Numbered from the stretch's first letter, positions 11,173-22,407 are shown. The stretch: 64,000 nt of DNA from Carnegiea gigantea (GCA_029747015.1 JAKOGI010000368.1:169501-233500); one strand, 5' to 3'. Notes: a model not told the origin generated them from the letters alone. Translations and numbers: made by a program.

Positions 11173-12908
11173 ATGAGTGCACCACAAGGAATATTAAAAG
11201 GTCAATATGTGACCAGACCTCCATATTTCAATGGACAACACTACAACTGGTGGAAAAATCAAATGGAGAACTATATCCAAGCTGAGGATTGTGAGTTGTG
11301 GACGCTCATTGTGAATAGCCCTTACATTCCAGTGAAAGTCACAACTGATGGGAAGACTGTTCCTAAGGAGCCAAAGGAATTCGACTCAGGCAACTTCAGG
11401 AAGATGGAGAAGAATGCCAAGGCCAAGAAACTACTGTATTTTAGAGTCGGACTTGATGATTACACTCGCATCTCAAAGTGTGAATCCACAAAGGAGATAC
11501 GGAATGCTCTACAGATAGCTCACGAAGGAACAAATCAAGTCAAGCAATCTAGAATCGAGCTATTGGTAAGGAAGTATGAGCTATTTGAGATGAGCAATAA
11601 AGAGACAGTTATGGACATGTATACTCGGTTTACCCATATCACTAATCAGTTAAAATCGTGGGAAAATCCTTTACCACTGAAGAGTTGGTAAGGAAGATCC
11701 TACGAATTTACCTCAATCATAGGAATCAAAAGTCACTGCTATCCAAGAAGCTAGGAAGATGAATGAGATCTCCTTGGATGAGCTTATTAGGAATCTACAA
11801 ACGTATGGACTAAGAAGGAATTCCCATATGAAGGAAGAAGTGAAGAAAGACCAAGGACTAGCACTAAAAGCTAGAGAAAGCGATAGCTCAGATTTTGATG
11901 AAGAAGGGATGGCCATGATCGCTCGAAAGTTCAAAAAATTCTTCAAAAAGGCCGAAAGCAAATACAAGAATCGCAATGCCAGCAAGGCCAAGAACAGCGA
12001 TCGAGATCAGTTCTTAGGATGCTTCAAGTGTAGAAGGTAAGATCATGTTGTGAAGAATTGCCCCTTGTTGAAGGAAGAACAAGGGTCAGAATAGGTCCGA
12101 ACCAGAGGCAAAAAGACGCAGTTAACCAATGCTGAAAAACGGTTCACCAAGGCAATGATGGCAGCCTGGGGTGATACCTCAGAAGAAGAAGAGGACTCTC
12201 AAGATGGAGAAGAAGCAGCAGCCCTTATGGCCCGAAGTGAATCTGATTCAGATTTTGATTCGATCGAGAGTTTGTCCCAACTCAAGGAAGAGATACGTAA
12301 TCCTAGCAAGAGGAAACTTGAAAAATTAGTTTTTACATTGATGGAAGAATGTGAGATAGTAAATTCTGAAAATTGCATGCTTAAAAATACCTGCTCAGGA
12401 TTAGAAAAGGATGTTAAAAGGCTGGAAAGAAAGAAGCAAGAACTTGGGCATATGAATGAGGTTCTCACTTGTGAAAAACTCAAAATTGATGAAAAAGTTC
12501 TTGCTTTATGTAATGAACTAGACACCCTTAAGGATCTTATGGACAATAGAGAGGAAGTGTTCAACACTAATCTCTCAAGGCTGGAAAGTGAGTCCTTAAA
12601 TCTAAAGCTTAATCTAGAATCCCATATGAGTGAAAATAAACAGCTTCTTGAAAAAAATGTAAAAAGCTGAAACTAACCTTACTTAAAACACGCACTGGAA
12701 CAGTTTCTCGGAAGTGCTAATATGGCTAAGCACTCATTATAATCAAATTAGAAAGGGATTAGGCTTTGTGAATAGGCATGTTACTAAGCCAATGGACAGG
12801 AAATATATTAGTCTACAAGAGAATATAATATGTTTTCATTGTGGAAAAACTGGTCATTATCATTATGCTTGTTCTTTGAGAAAAAGGGCCATGGAAAGAA
12901 ACTCATGA
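11173..12908 (+). pseudogene. Copia (SIRE-type) gag with two zinc-knuckle regions and coiled coil
   Basis: The likely start is the ATG at 11173 (MSAPQGILKGQYVTRPPYF), because the conserved gag N-terminus begins there; an in-frame ATG lies 18 bases upstream. The capsid part FNGQHYNWWKNQMENYI and MDMYTRFTHITNQLKS is intact to a frameshift near 11,690. The next frame (11,759-12,040) is basic and leads to a first knuckle, CFKCRR-stop-DHVVKNC, broken by a stop. A long acidic and coiled-coil segment (12,155-12,670; EEEEDSQDGEEAAAL, then heptad-like leucines) follows. A second knuckle, CFHCGKTGHYHYAC (C-x2-C-x4-H-x4-C), lies at about 12,833-12,875 in another frame. The long coiled-coil insert is typical of SIRE. 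Confidence 0.87.
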
Positions 12909-12999
12909 TATATTAAACAAATCTGGATTAGAAAAGATAAGTTAAATTCCATGTCCAAGAAAAGAATAGGACCCAAGTGGATCTGGGTTCCCAAGACTG

Positions 13000-13377
13000 A
13001 CACTTACCTGTTTTGTCGGCTAAAGTGAGAGGATGCAATCAACTGTGGTACTTGGATAGTTGTTGCTCAAGGCATATGACTGAAAACAATCAAGTTTCCT
13101 CTCACTTACAGCCTTTGATGGAGGGAGAGTGGCGTTTGGAAACGACAAGTCCGGGACGATTGTTGGTGTAGGTAAGATAGGTAAATCACTCTATGTGTGC
13201 CTAGTTGATGGGTTACAGCATAACTTGTTAAGAGTGTCCCAATTATGTGATAAAGGTAATCATATTGGATTTTCTTCGGATCAATGCTTGGTTACCAATA
13301 TCAAATCTGGAGAGGTTGTGTTGAGGGGAAAGCGACACAACAATGTGTATAAAGCATGTGTTCTTTCACTTCCCTAA
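13000..13377 (+). pseudogene. Copia aspartic protease
   Basis: The motif LWYLDSCCSRHMT lies at about 13,045-13,085. The catalytic Asp-Ser is kept, but the Gly normally following it is Cys, so the active-site loop is changed. After a frameshift, the remainder (GKIGKSLYVCLVDGLQHNLL, SVSQLC-like RVSQLCDKGNHIGF) runs to a stop near 13,375, immediately before the integrase frame. It would have cleaved the gag-pol polyprotein. Confidence 0.8.
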
Positions 13378-13383
13378 AATCAT

Positions 13384-14600
13384 TTGACTTGTTTGAGTGT
13401 TCTTGATGATGATGTTATGCTTTGGCACAAGAGACTAGGTCATATTAGTCTCTCCTTGCTAAATAAACTTGTTTCTAAAGACCTAGTAGTTGGTTTACCT
13501 TCCATCAAATACAATGATGACAAGGTATGCGACGCTTGTGCGAAAGGAAAGCAAACTAAAATCTCTTTCAAGCCAAAGAAGTATGTTAGCACTTCCCGAC
13601 CTCTTGAGCTACTACTTGTTGATTTATGTGGTCCTATGAGGATCACAAGTAGGGACGGGAAGAGATATATGTTTGTTATAGTAGATGATTACTCTCGTTT
13701 CACCTGGACTTTATTTCTAGCATCAAAAGATGAAACTTTTGAAAAGTTTGTTGTGTTCCTTAAGAAAACTGAAAAGAGAGTAGGACACTCATTGATAAGT
13801 TTCAGCTCTGACCATGGAAAAGAATTCAAAAATTCAAGCTTCATTGACTATTGTAATGAACATAGTATTGATCATAATTTTTCTGCCCCCAGAGCACCCC
13901 AACAGAATGGGGTGGTGGAGCGTAAAAATCGTACTCTGGAAGACATGACTAGGACTATGCTTGTTGCTAGTGGTCTTCCTAGACATTTTTGGGCAGAGGC
14001 ATTGAACACAGCATGTCACATTATAAATAGATGCATGATCAGACGCCTTCTTAATAAGACTCCTTATGAACTTCTCAAAGGGCGAAAACCCAATATTAAG
14101 CACCTAAGAGTCTTTGGTGGCAAATGTTATGTGCACAATTATGGGAAGGAACCCTTGGGAAAGTTTAACCCTAGAAGTGATGAAGCCATATTCTTAGGAT
14201 ACTCCTCACATAGTAAAGCTTATAAAGTGTTCAACAAAAGGACTCTAAGTGTTGAGGAAAGTGTGCATGTATTATTTGATGAAACTAACTCCTTGGTTGA
14301 GAATGATGCACAGGATGAAGATTTCAAATTTGGCCTTGTAAGAATAGACATTGGTAAGACTCATGAAAGTGAACCACACTTTGGAGCTGATAATATGGAA
14401 AGTGGGCAGGAAGTAGACCAATTAGGGGGAAGCACTGTCAACCCTGACATGAACCAAAACCAGCTCACTCAACCTCAGTACCCTCATACTGATTTGAGAA
14501 CAAGCTCCAGACCTGATCCCGAACTTGTTTCTTCAAGCCGCCAGGAGTGAGTGAAAAGCGGATCTGTGGATCCTTCCACTTCACGACCTTAGAAGTGCCA
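13384..14600 (+). pseudogene. Copia integrase, largest intact frame of the element
   Basis: An open stretch of 388 codons. The zinc-binding domain has LWHKRLGHIS and CDACAKGKQ (HHCC pattern). The catalytic core has LLVDLCGPM (Asp), FSSDHGKEF (Asp) and QQNGVVERKNRTL (Glu), so the DDE triad is preserved. The C-terminal part includes TPYELLKGRKPNIKHLRVFG and FLGYSSHSKAYKVFN. A stop at 14548 ends it before RT, which is in the same polyprotein in active elements. This is the best-preserved enzyme in the nest. Confidence 0.9.
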
Positions 14601-14639
14601 GAGCTCACACCCCCTTGACCAAATTATATCTGATATTAA

Positions 14640-15430
14640 TACAGGGCCCTTGCATATTTTGACTGGGTTATAACCATGCAAGATGAGCCTCATCAGTTTG
14701 AAAGGAACAAGGTTTGGCACCTTAAACCACGATCTAAAGGTAGATTAATAATTGGAACCAAGTGGGTGTTCAAAAACAAGTTGGATGAATTCGGAACAGT
14801 CACTCAGAACAAGGCCAGGCTGGTGATCCAAGGTTACAATCAAGAAGAAGGGATCGAATATGAGGAAACATTTGCACCTGTAGCAAGGATAGAGGCTATT
14901 TGCATCTTGGTAGCCTTTGCAGCACACATGGAGATCCAGTTGTACCAAATGGATGTCAAGAGTGCATTTCTCAATGGATATCTTAAAGAAGAGGTATATT
15001 TAAAATAACCCCCTGGGTTTGAAAATCATGATTTTCCTAACCATGTGTTCAAACTTGACAAAGCACTTTATGGTTTAAAACAGGCTCCTAGAGCTTGGCA
15101 TGAACGTTTATCAAGTTTCTTAATTGATAATGATTTTCACAGAGGCAAGGTTGATAATACCTTGTTTCTCAAATCTAAGGGGGAACGTTTGTTGATTGTA
15201 CAACTATATGTCGATGCCATTATATTTGGTGCAACCAACAACGATTTATGTGATGAATTTTCAAATTTGATGGGGAGTGAGTTTGAGATGAGCATGATGG
15301 GTGAGCTTAATTTTTTCTTAGGCTTGCAAATTAAGCAAACTCAAGTGAAACTATGATACATCAACAAAAATATGCCAAGGAACTACTTAAGCGGTTTGGG
15401 ATGGAATTGGCTAAGCCCATGGACACTCCC
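14640..15430 (+). pseudogene. Copia reverse transcriptase
   Basis: It reads [54 protein letters not shown], then a stop at 15006-15008 before PPGF, and continues KALYGLKQAPRAWHERL. The catalytic motif reads LYVDAIIFGA (about 15,206-15,235): the second Asp of the YVDD box is Ala, which would abolish DNA synthesis. ELNFFLGLQIKQTQ follows and then another stop at about 15,355. Order and motifs are standard Ty1/copia. Confidence 0.9.
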
Positions 15431-15448
15431 ATCTCTCCTTAAACCAGG

Positions 15449-16149
15449 TTGGTGATGGATAATGGAAGTTCTTCAGTTAATGAGAAATCATATAGGGGCA
15501 TGATAGGGTCACTCCTATACCTAACCGCCAGTAGACCTGACATTGTTTTTAGTGTAGGTTTGTGTGCCCGTTTTCAGTCAAATCCAAAAGAAACACATTT
15601 GAAAGCTGCAAAACGAATTTTTAGATATTTGAAACACACCTCTGATTTAGCACTGTGGTATCCACGAGGATGCAACTTTGACCTCATTGGATATGCAAAT
15701 GCTGATTATGCTGGATTTCTAGTTGACAGAAAAAGCACCTTTGGTATGGCTACTTTTCTTGGACCCTGTTTGGTCTCTTGGTCTACAAAGAAACAGCACA
15801 CAGTTGCCATGTCCAAGCAGAAGCCGAGTATGTAGCGGCTGCTTCTTGTTGTGCTCAATTACTGTGGATACGGCAACAACTCAAGGACTTTGGTGTTGAC
15901 ACGGAATGCATTCCCATATTCTATGATAACACAAATGCAATTAACATTGCCAAGAACCCGTGTCAACATAAAAGGACTAAGCATATTGACGTTCGTCATC
16001 ACTTTTTAAGAGACAATGTAGAAAAGGGCTTGATTTCAATGAATTTATGTGCCACTGACAAACAAATTGCTGATATTTTTACCAAGGCACTGAGTAGAGA
16101 ACAGTTTGAGAAGAATAGACTTGAATTAGGTATGATTAAGAGAACGTGA
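15449..16149 (+). pseudogene. Copia RNase H, frameshifted
   Basis: YRGMIGSLLYLTASRPDI leads into the RNase H domain. Catalytic positions are visible as ANADYAG (Asp), AEAEYVAA (Glu) and FYDNTNAINIAKNP (Asp), followed by KHIDVRHHFLRD and the terminal ADIFTKALSREQF. A frameshift near 15,815 separates the first two. The stop at 16147-16149 is the normal end of copia pol. Confidence 0.88.
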
Positions 16150-16677
16150 GAGTACTTCATCAACTCCCAATGATTGACTAGTAAGGTTTTGAGACCAAAT
16201 AAATTGATTCAATGGATGCATTCAATTTTCTGTGCTGTTATTAGCATATGTGTGGAATGTGACATGCTGATAGTCGTTGAGGTCTAATGTTATTGCCCTT
16301 ACTGTCCTTTGTTACCAAACGTATAGCAGTCAGAATAGGCGTTAAGAACAAGTATGACCATTGTTTGTATCATGTGCTAATCAAGTTACCATAATTTAAA
16401 GTGTATTGAAAATTGGATTTATTACGCCTAATTTATAATCTGCATCTTTTCCTAAGGTGTAATAATATCTTTCATGCAAAATCCTCTCTCTCTCTCTCTC
16501 TCTCCCAAAATCGGTGGCCGAAAAGATCATTACAGCTCTTTACTTTATTTTTCGGTCAATTCATTTCAAACATTCCCTATCTTCTCAAACCACCTTCCCC
16601 CCTTCCCTCAAGAACCCGACCTTCCTCTTCTTCCTAAACCCACTAAACCCTAGCCTCTTCCTCCACTAGCTCTTCCA
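16150..16677 (+). promoter_or_regulatory. Spacer and host-like leader before the additional copia ORF
   Basis: No coding motif is visible. A (CT)n run (about 16,483-16,504) is followed by pyrimidine-rich sequence and two AAACCC-type motifs (16,636-16,652), then the ATG at 16678. This arrangement resembles plant 5' untranslated regions and may supply a separate transcript start for the downstream ORF. No clear TATA box was found. Confidence 0.4.
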
Positions 16678-18452
16678 ATGGCATGCACCCATGGCAGCAA
16701 CGCATCCTTCGGTCGCAAGGCATGTCACCCAAGCTCACTTCAGGCCAAGAAATCAAGAAAAAGGGGAGAAAAATTACTAGACATACTCACGGCGCCACCA
16801 ACATCGCTGGCGGAAGCTACCCCTGTGCCCACTTATGGTATTTCTCTATTCATCTTTCAGTTCTTGAAAAGTATCGATTTAAGACAAGTAGGAGTCAATC
16901 TTAATGATATACCTCCGGTCAAATCGGTCTTGGGATGGGAATTGATATTATATGAACCCGGTGTGATCGAGTCAAAATCAACTGAAAAGATTGAGGAGTC
17001 TGTGTTTGTTGAAGATTGGGTTGAGAAGCCCTTCTTGAATGATGCTTCCGTGTGTGATGTTGATAAGGATGAACCCCTTATATGGTTCAAGCGGATTGTA
17101 AAAACAACCCACCAAATATCAACCAAATCGGCTATCAAGCACCGAATAAAGACCACAACCACACCCAATGTGCCTCTCAACACATCTATACGGCGGCCTC
17201 AAACTCGAAGTTCAGGTCCTGCCATCTCACCAAGCCTACCTGAGGACAAGATTGAAAGGTCTGTAAGGAAACCCAAACCAACTCCTCAAACTACCAAACC
17301 ACTCCTCAAAACAACTGTCAAACCAATAGCCAAAACACCTCCCACATCTGTTTCCATCAAGAAACCTGCCCTGAAATGAGGATCTCTAGAACAGGCATTC
17401 GATCTAGGTGAAGGAAGTAATGAATCACAGAAAAAGAAAGCTAGAAAAACCCTGACACTGGGGAAAAGGTACAGACAGTTTCTTCAGAAAACTATGGTTA
17501 GAGGAAAAATGATTAAGGTATCATACTTTCAGGAACACGGGCTGGGAGTGCTCTTAGAAAAATTGAAGACCCAGGGTTGGTTAGATTTGTTTACAAACAC
17601 TAAACGGGGCTGTTCTGTACCTGAATTGGCTAAATTCTATGCCAATTTTGTTATCACTAGTGGGATAGTGATAAGCTCAGTTAATGGTCGTGAGCTATGC
17701 TTCGATGCTGATAACTTAGGAGATTGGCTTGGGGTGCCATCCAAGGGGTTTGATATGTATGTGCGTGCAGATAAGAGCGTACTAGGTGATGAACGACTGT
17801 TGGAATTGACCCGAAAGCTAGCCCAACAACCTGATTTGACTGCTCCCTAGTCTGTGCAAAACGGGGAATGGAGCCTTTGCATAGGCTATTGTTTTGGTTT
17901 ATGATTAAGAATGTGATTCCCCAGGGTCAGGAACGCAATCTTGCGGACCCCATGGATATGTGTTATATAGACCTACTAGATCGGGGGGAGCAAATTAATC
18001 TACCCGCCATCATGATCAGTCATATTGCACGTATTACAAACACCTTTAAGAGTCATGATATAGGCTATGGCTTCCTTCTGACTTCAATTTTTGAGACACT
18101 TGGGATTCCCTTGCAAAAGAGAGTGGGATTTCAGGTCACAGACGAGATAGGGAGCAACACTTTGCTTGGGTGTGGGTTCACAGTAAAGAAGAGTGATGGT
18201 ACGGTGTCAGAACAAGGACCCAAAACACCCTTTGGCCCTGGTCCCAGTCCTATTCATAGTGAGGCTGCCTCTTCCAGCAGATCCATGGTTGAGGCGCTAG
18301 TACACGACCAGCTTCAACCGAAGGAGGAGATTGCTGAAGTGAAGCACGCACTCAGTGAAGAAAAGGCCTTGAATGCACAGCACCATGAGGATATTCTACG
18401 TGCTCTTTCTACCCTCACGGCCAAATTTGCTTCTTCCTCTCCTTCTCCCTGA
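16678..18452 (+). pseudogene. Additional ORF of the copia element (putative plant transposon protein type)
   Basis: A long reading frame between RNase H and the 3' LTR, the position of the env-like or additional ORF in SIRE/Maximus elements. It starts at the ATG at 16678, is proline/lysine/threonine-rich over the first ~230 codons, and meets a TGA at 17377. The same frame then reopens into a globular part: FQEHGLGVLLEKLKTQGW, ELAKFYANFV, then DNLGDWLGVPS. This order resembles the 'putative plant transposon protein' domain (Pfam Transposase_32 as I recall). A frameshift near 17,845 moves to the last frame (MEPLHRLLFWFMIKNVIP, NLPAIMISHIARI), which ends in a helical, Ser-rich tail at 18452. No transmembrane segment or signal peptide is evident, so the env label is doubtful. 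Function unknown. Confidence 0.75.
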
Positions 18453-18928
18453 TTCACCCCTGTTCTCAGCCCTGATTCTTGTTTTGTTTTCAACAACACT
18501 GTTTTCTTCTTTGTTCGGATAAACTTGATTTTACTTGTGATTGACAATGGTTATATCTGATTTTAGCTGGGTTTGGTTTATGCTATGCCTTTGCCAGCTA
18601 ATGCTATTGTGTGTTTGTGTGTGATTGGGATTGCCAATATCATTATGTACCATACACTTGACTTGTATCACTGTTATTTTCCCTTATTACCCGTGGTGGT
18701 GAGTGTATCCCTACTGAATTTATGCAGATGGTTCCCTCGACGCTTTTGATGATGTCAAAAGAGGGAGGATAAGTATGACCATGGTTTGATTGTTCTGCTT
18801 GTTTTAAGCTGATTCTTACTCTTGCTTTATCTTTTGTGCGCAATGGACTCCTTAAATTACTATTTTAGCACTAATATTCTTACTCTTTACTCTGTCGCAC
18901 TTTGATGGTCATTTGGTTTGTCATCATC
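18453..18928 (+). other. 3' untranslated region of the copia element
   Basis: T-rich sequence with no coding motif between the additional ORF and the polypurine tract. It contains GTCAAAAGAGGGAGGATAAG near 18,755, a weaker second purine-rich stretch. Confidence 0.5.
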
Positions 18929-18940
18929 AAAAAGGGGAAA
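18929..18940 (+). other. Polypurine tract of the copia element
   Basis: AAAAAGGGGAAA ends two bases before the 3' LTR start. It is the expected primer for plus-strand DNA synthesis and fixes the LTR boundary. Confidence 0.88.
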
Positions 18941-18942
18941 TT

Positions 18943-20210
18943 TGTTGAAACAATCATGTGTAAGGTTTTGATGATAACAACCCAAATGTACCAGTTAATA
19001 TGCTATCATGCTATACTTGAGCAGTGTGCTAGAATTGTGTGTTGAGACAGGTTGCAAACACCCTGGAGAGCAGTTCGAAGAAGCGTGGAACATCAAAGTG
19101 AATATGTATACACGACATCAAGGAGGTCAAAGGATCACAAGAGTCTTAGGGTTAATTACTGGTTGTATTCATCTAGATTCTTGTTAATATGCCAATTAGA
19201 AGAGTTTGACTTAACACTCACCTTAAAGGAATTTCTTGCGCTAACTTAGAACACTGCTCAAAACAGTTTGAGTAATCAGGTCTACAGTATTCTGAGCGCA
19301 ACATATAAAACTCTTGTCCCAAAGATTTTCAAGTGTTTTTCTACTGTCAAAATTCCTAAAATATTTGAGATTAATTTTCTGATAATATTTTTTTCTTACA
19401 AAGACTCCTTCACTGAATAATATTGTTTTCCTAAAAAGATACTCTCAAAAGATTTTATCTTATCCTTTAAGATATGATTTCCAAAAAAGATAATGTTGAG
19501 AGATTCAATTCTGTTTAGAATACTGATTATTTTTTAGAGTTATTGCTAAAATCCAAAACCTCTCATATACTTGTGGCACAAGTATTCCGTGGGTATATAA
19601 TCTCTTGCCGCTCAACATTTTCATTCACGGTTTTTCAAGGAGCAAAATCAAGTTTCTGTGAGAAAATTTTCTTATTGAAAAACCTTCAAGAAGTGTGCTA
19701 AATTGAGTCATCTATATTGGTATAATAGGAATTGTATTGTACCTTACATTTAGCTTATTTAGAAGCATTCAAAGTAAGGTGTTTTTCTATTCTCCACTGT
19801 CATCAGTGAGATTAGAGTATGTCCAAGTCTTAGGAGACTTTGGACGTGGTGTGTGGCTAGTTCTCAAGTGGAGGCCAGTTACGTATTTGTAACGACGGTC
19901 TCGGGGGAGACTAAGTTACATGTGTGACGTAGTCACGTGTGAGTTACATGTATAATGAATTCGGCCCATGTTAGTAAAAGTGTTGCTGAAATCCTACTGA
20001 GGTAGGTCATGGTTTTTACACTTCAATTGGGCCAGAGGTGGTTTTCCACGTAAAAATATTGTGTCTACTTTCATATTTCCGCATTCAGTTTTATTTTACC
20101 TCACTCCAAACACCTCTCCAAACAGTTCTCACGAGTGCTCTGAAACAAACAAAAAAATTGAAAGACACAATTCACCCCCTCTTGTGTCCTTGTGCGCTTA
20201 TAATCTAGCA
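18943..20210 (+). repeat. 3' LTR of the nested copia element
   Basis: Matches 9846-11114 almost base for base (about 94-95% by eye over the first 240). It starts TGTTGAAACAATC and ends TAATCTAGCA. Length 1,268 against 1,269 in the 5' copy. Confidence 0.95.
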
Positions 20211-20280
20211 CACCCAATGCACTGACAGCGCTTTTAATAAAAACACGCCTTGACATTGACCGCCAAGGCGAATATCTGCC

Positions 20281-20935
20281 CATCCAACTCTCTCACGCCT
20301 TTAGCCCCTCCAAGGGGCTAAGGGTCTTATAGCATGACCTTCAGGCTAGTCGCTATAACCTTAGTCCCTGTAAGGGGCTAAGTGTCCTACAGCATGGCCT
20401 TTTGATCGATCGCTATACCTTTATCCCCTCCAAGAGGCTAAGGGTCTTGACGCACAGCCTTTGGGCCGGTCGCTATGCCTTTAGCCCCTCCAAAGGGCTA
20501 AGGGTCTTCAAGCATGGCCTTCAGGCCTGTCGCTATACTTTTAGTCCCTCTAAGGGGCTAAGGGTCCTATAGTATGGCCTTTTAGCTGATCACTATGCCT
20601 TTAGCCCCTCTAAAGAGCTAAGGGCCTTCAAGCACGGCCTTCAGACCGGTCACTATACCTTTAGGCCCTCCAAGGGGCTGAGGGTCCAATAGCACGGCCT
20701 TTGGGCCGGTCGCTATGCCGTTAGCCCCTCTAAGGGGCTAAGGGTCTCAAAGCACGGCCTTCAAGCTGGTTGCTATACCTTTAGTCCCTCCAAGGGGCTA
20801 AGGGTCATACAGCATGGCCTTTTGGCCAGTTACTATGCTTTTAGCCCCTCTAAGGGGCTAAGGGTCATCAAGCATGACCTTCAGCCCAGTTGCTATACCT
20901 TTAATCCCTCCAAGGGACGCAAGGCCGGACAGCAC
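20281..20935. repeat. 60-bp tandem repeat array with paired hairpins (about 11 units)
   Basis: The period is exactly 60 bases. A typical unit reads TTAGCCCCTCCAAGGGGCTA then AGGGTC, a variable AGCA, and GGCCTTCAGGCCGGTCGCTA. Each unit holds two inverted repeats: TTAGCCCC/GGGGCTAA around TCCAA, and GGCC/GGCC around a 3-4 base loop. Units alternate loosely between TCAGGC-type and TTTGGC-type starts, suggesting a 120-bp higher order. It lies downstream of Tat pol, on the antisense-gene side. Tat-group elements are known for tandem repeats in this region. Confidence 0.9.
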
Positions 20936-21627
20936 ACTGTGCAGGACAACAACCCATTTCGCTTATTGCTCCCCTTAGGGGCCAGAGGATTGATGATAAG
21001 TCACAAATGACTTTGGAGGTAAAAACCAACGCAAGTGTGCAATAATAAAAAGGGAAACAACAAGTGATGAACAGCAGGCAGTCAAGATGGAGGTTTTATT
21101 AAAATGTAAGCAAAAATTACAAGCACCAATATCAATCTACAGCTGGAAAACAGACTAGGAGAAGAACAAAATAACCTCTCGAGCATCAAAGGGCAGGGTC
21201 CTCATCGTCGCTGCCCTTATCGTCGTGCCCTCGTCATCATCGTCATTAGGTGTCGTGCCGTCGCCATTTAGGGGAGCAGTGTCTTCGGGCATGCCCAAGT
21301 AGTCATCATTAAACACCGTGGTTGAAACTCCACCTGTTCTGGGTCTTCGCCCACGGCCTAAGCTCGACAGCGATCCTCAATGTACCGTACATAAGCCTCA
21401 AAGTAACCCTCCTGATGAAAGTCATCAGGGGCCAAGGTCTCTAGGGATTCGCGAAAGAATTTCGTGCGGCCCTCTTGACCGTGTTAGTAGCCCTGCTGTT
21501 CAGCCCTAGCGGCCCCCTCGAGGCCAACGATCTTCTTTGCCTCTATCTTGATGGATGCCCCTTTCAACTGATACTGTATATGCTTTTTCTCGGCCTCTCA
21601 GGCCTCTTTGTCCTTCTTCATCTTCTC
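20936..21627. other. Tat 3' region between the 60-bp array and the antisense gene
   Basis: GC-richer sequence without a convincing frame. Plus-strand frames around 21,318-21,509 are short and composition-driven. Near 21,190-21,250, a GTCGTCGTCAT-like acidic-codon run in antisense (Asp-rich) could be the true C-terminal coding tail of the antisense gene. Confidence 0.4.
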
Positions 21628-21798
21628 CTAAGGGTGCTTGTATTTTGATGCAGACTCCTCTGACTTTTGCCGCTGCATCTGGAGGTCGCTGATTTGCCCC
21701 TTCAGCAGGGCATTAGAACTCTGGAGTTCACATATTTGCCTCTTCAGAGCTGAAGCGGGAGGCACCGATCTCACGGCCCGCAACGCCCGGGCGGAAGC

Positions 21799-21879
21799 CT
21801 GCCAAGACACAAAGCAACATTGTAGGTTAACAAAAGAAAGAAAACAAAAGACAAGGAAGGCAAGGGGATTGGCCCTTAC
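21799..21879 (-). other. Predicted intron in the antisense Tat gene
   Basis: The minus strand reads GAA|GTAAGGGCC...T-rich...CTTGGCAG|GCTTCC, 81 bases with plant-like splice sites and a pyrimidine-rich 3' end. Removing it keeps TEAE joined to ASARALR in one frame. Confidence 0.7.
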
Positions 21880-22319
21880 TTCAGCCTCGGTGACCCTGAG
21901 TGGCTCCTCAGCACCAGAAGGAACTAAGTCCCACGACTTGGCAAGGTGCTCCACCAGAGCTGACTTCGCCGAGAGGTCAGCCGTTAAGAAGCCCACGGCC
22001 TCGGCTGACTTGTTCACGGATGCCTCCCCAATCGGTCGTGGGACAGCTCCGTGGCTCCTTGGGAGGCCCCCTATAAAGAAGGCACCCGTGCCTTCCCAGA
22101 GGCCGCTCAGGTAGCAGGCCCCTCCGACGCCCCTCGTTGGGGCGACCCTTTGACCTCTGCATCCTTTGAAAGAGGCGGATTGACTCTTATAGGGGTCGTA
22201 GCTGAGGTTGTGGCCATCTCCTCTCCCTCCTCAGGACGTGGATGCTTGCGACCATCCGAACGTGGAAGGCTTAAGGAAACTGTAGGGGGCTTCCGGCTGC
22301 GCAACGTGATCTTGGGTGC

Positions 22320-22407
22320 CTGAAACAAATGCTATAAATTAATACCTAGCTTACATACATTGAAAACGTAACGTGAAAGGAGGAGGTCATGGATTGCAAA
22401 GACAAAC
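22320..22407 (-). other. Predicted intron in the antisense Tat gene
   Basis: The minus strand reads AAG|GTTTGTCTT...ATTTGTTTCAG|GCACCC, 88 bases. It lies between a charged helical exon (VFRREEEQRCRIE) and a basic, proline-rich exon (APKITLRSRKPPTVSL). Confidence 0.7.

Larger units (their letters stand above)
9846..20210 (+). mobile_element. SIRE/Maximus-type Ty1/copia LTR retrotransposon nested in the Tat element
   Basis: A nearly complete 10.4-kb element with 1.27-kb LTRs, methionine-tRNA primer site, gag with two zinc-knuckle regions and a long coiled coil, PR, IN, RT and RNase H in copia order, an additional downstream ORF, and a polypurine tract next to the 3' LTR. The order, long LTRs and extra ORF fit the SIRE/Maximus lineage. 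The flanking five bases are CACGT (9841-9845) and CACCC (20211-20215), a degraded target-site duplication at best. LTRs differ at about 13 of the first 240 bases, so it inserted after the surrounding Tat element. Confidence 0.92.

Noticed and set aside
12199..12567. Minus-strand Ser/Leu-rich ORF of 122 codons
   Set aside because: Antisense shadow of the Glu/Lys-rich coiled-coil segment of copia gag.
20281..20935. CRISPR-like regular repeat
   Set aside because: The period is regular, but the units are contiguous and homologous along their full length with no unique spacers, and the setting is a plant retrotransposon.
21638..22323. Plus-strand ORFs of 158 and 90 codons in the Tat 3' region
   Set aside because: The minus strand there reads as exons with splice sites and a coiled coil; the plus frames look like shadows. 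They were weighed as sense additional ORFs but show no domain.
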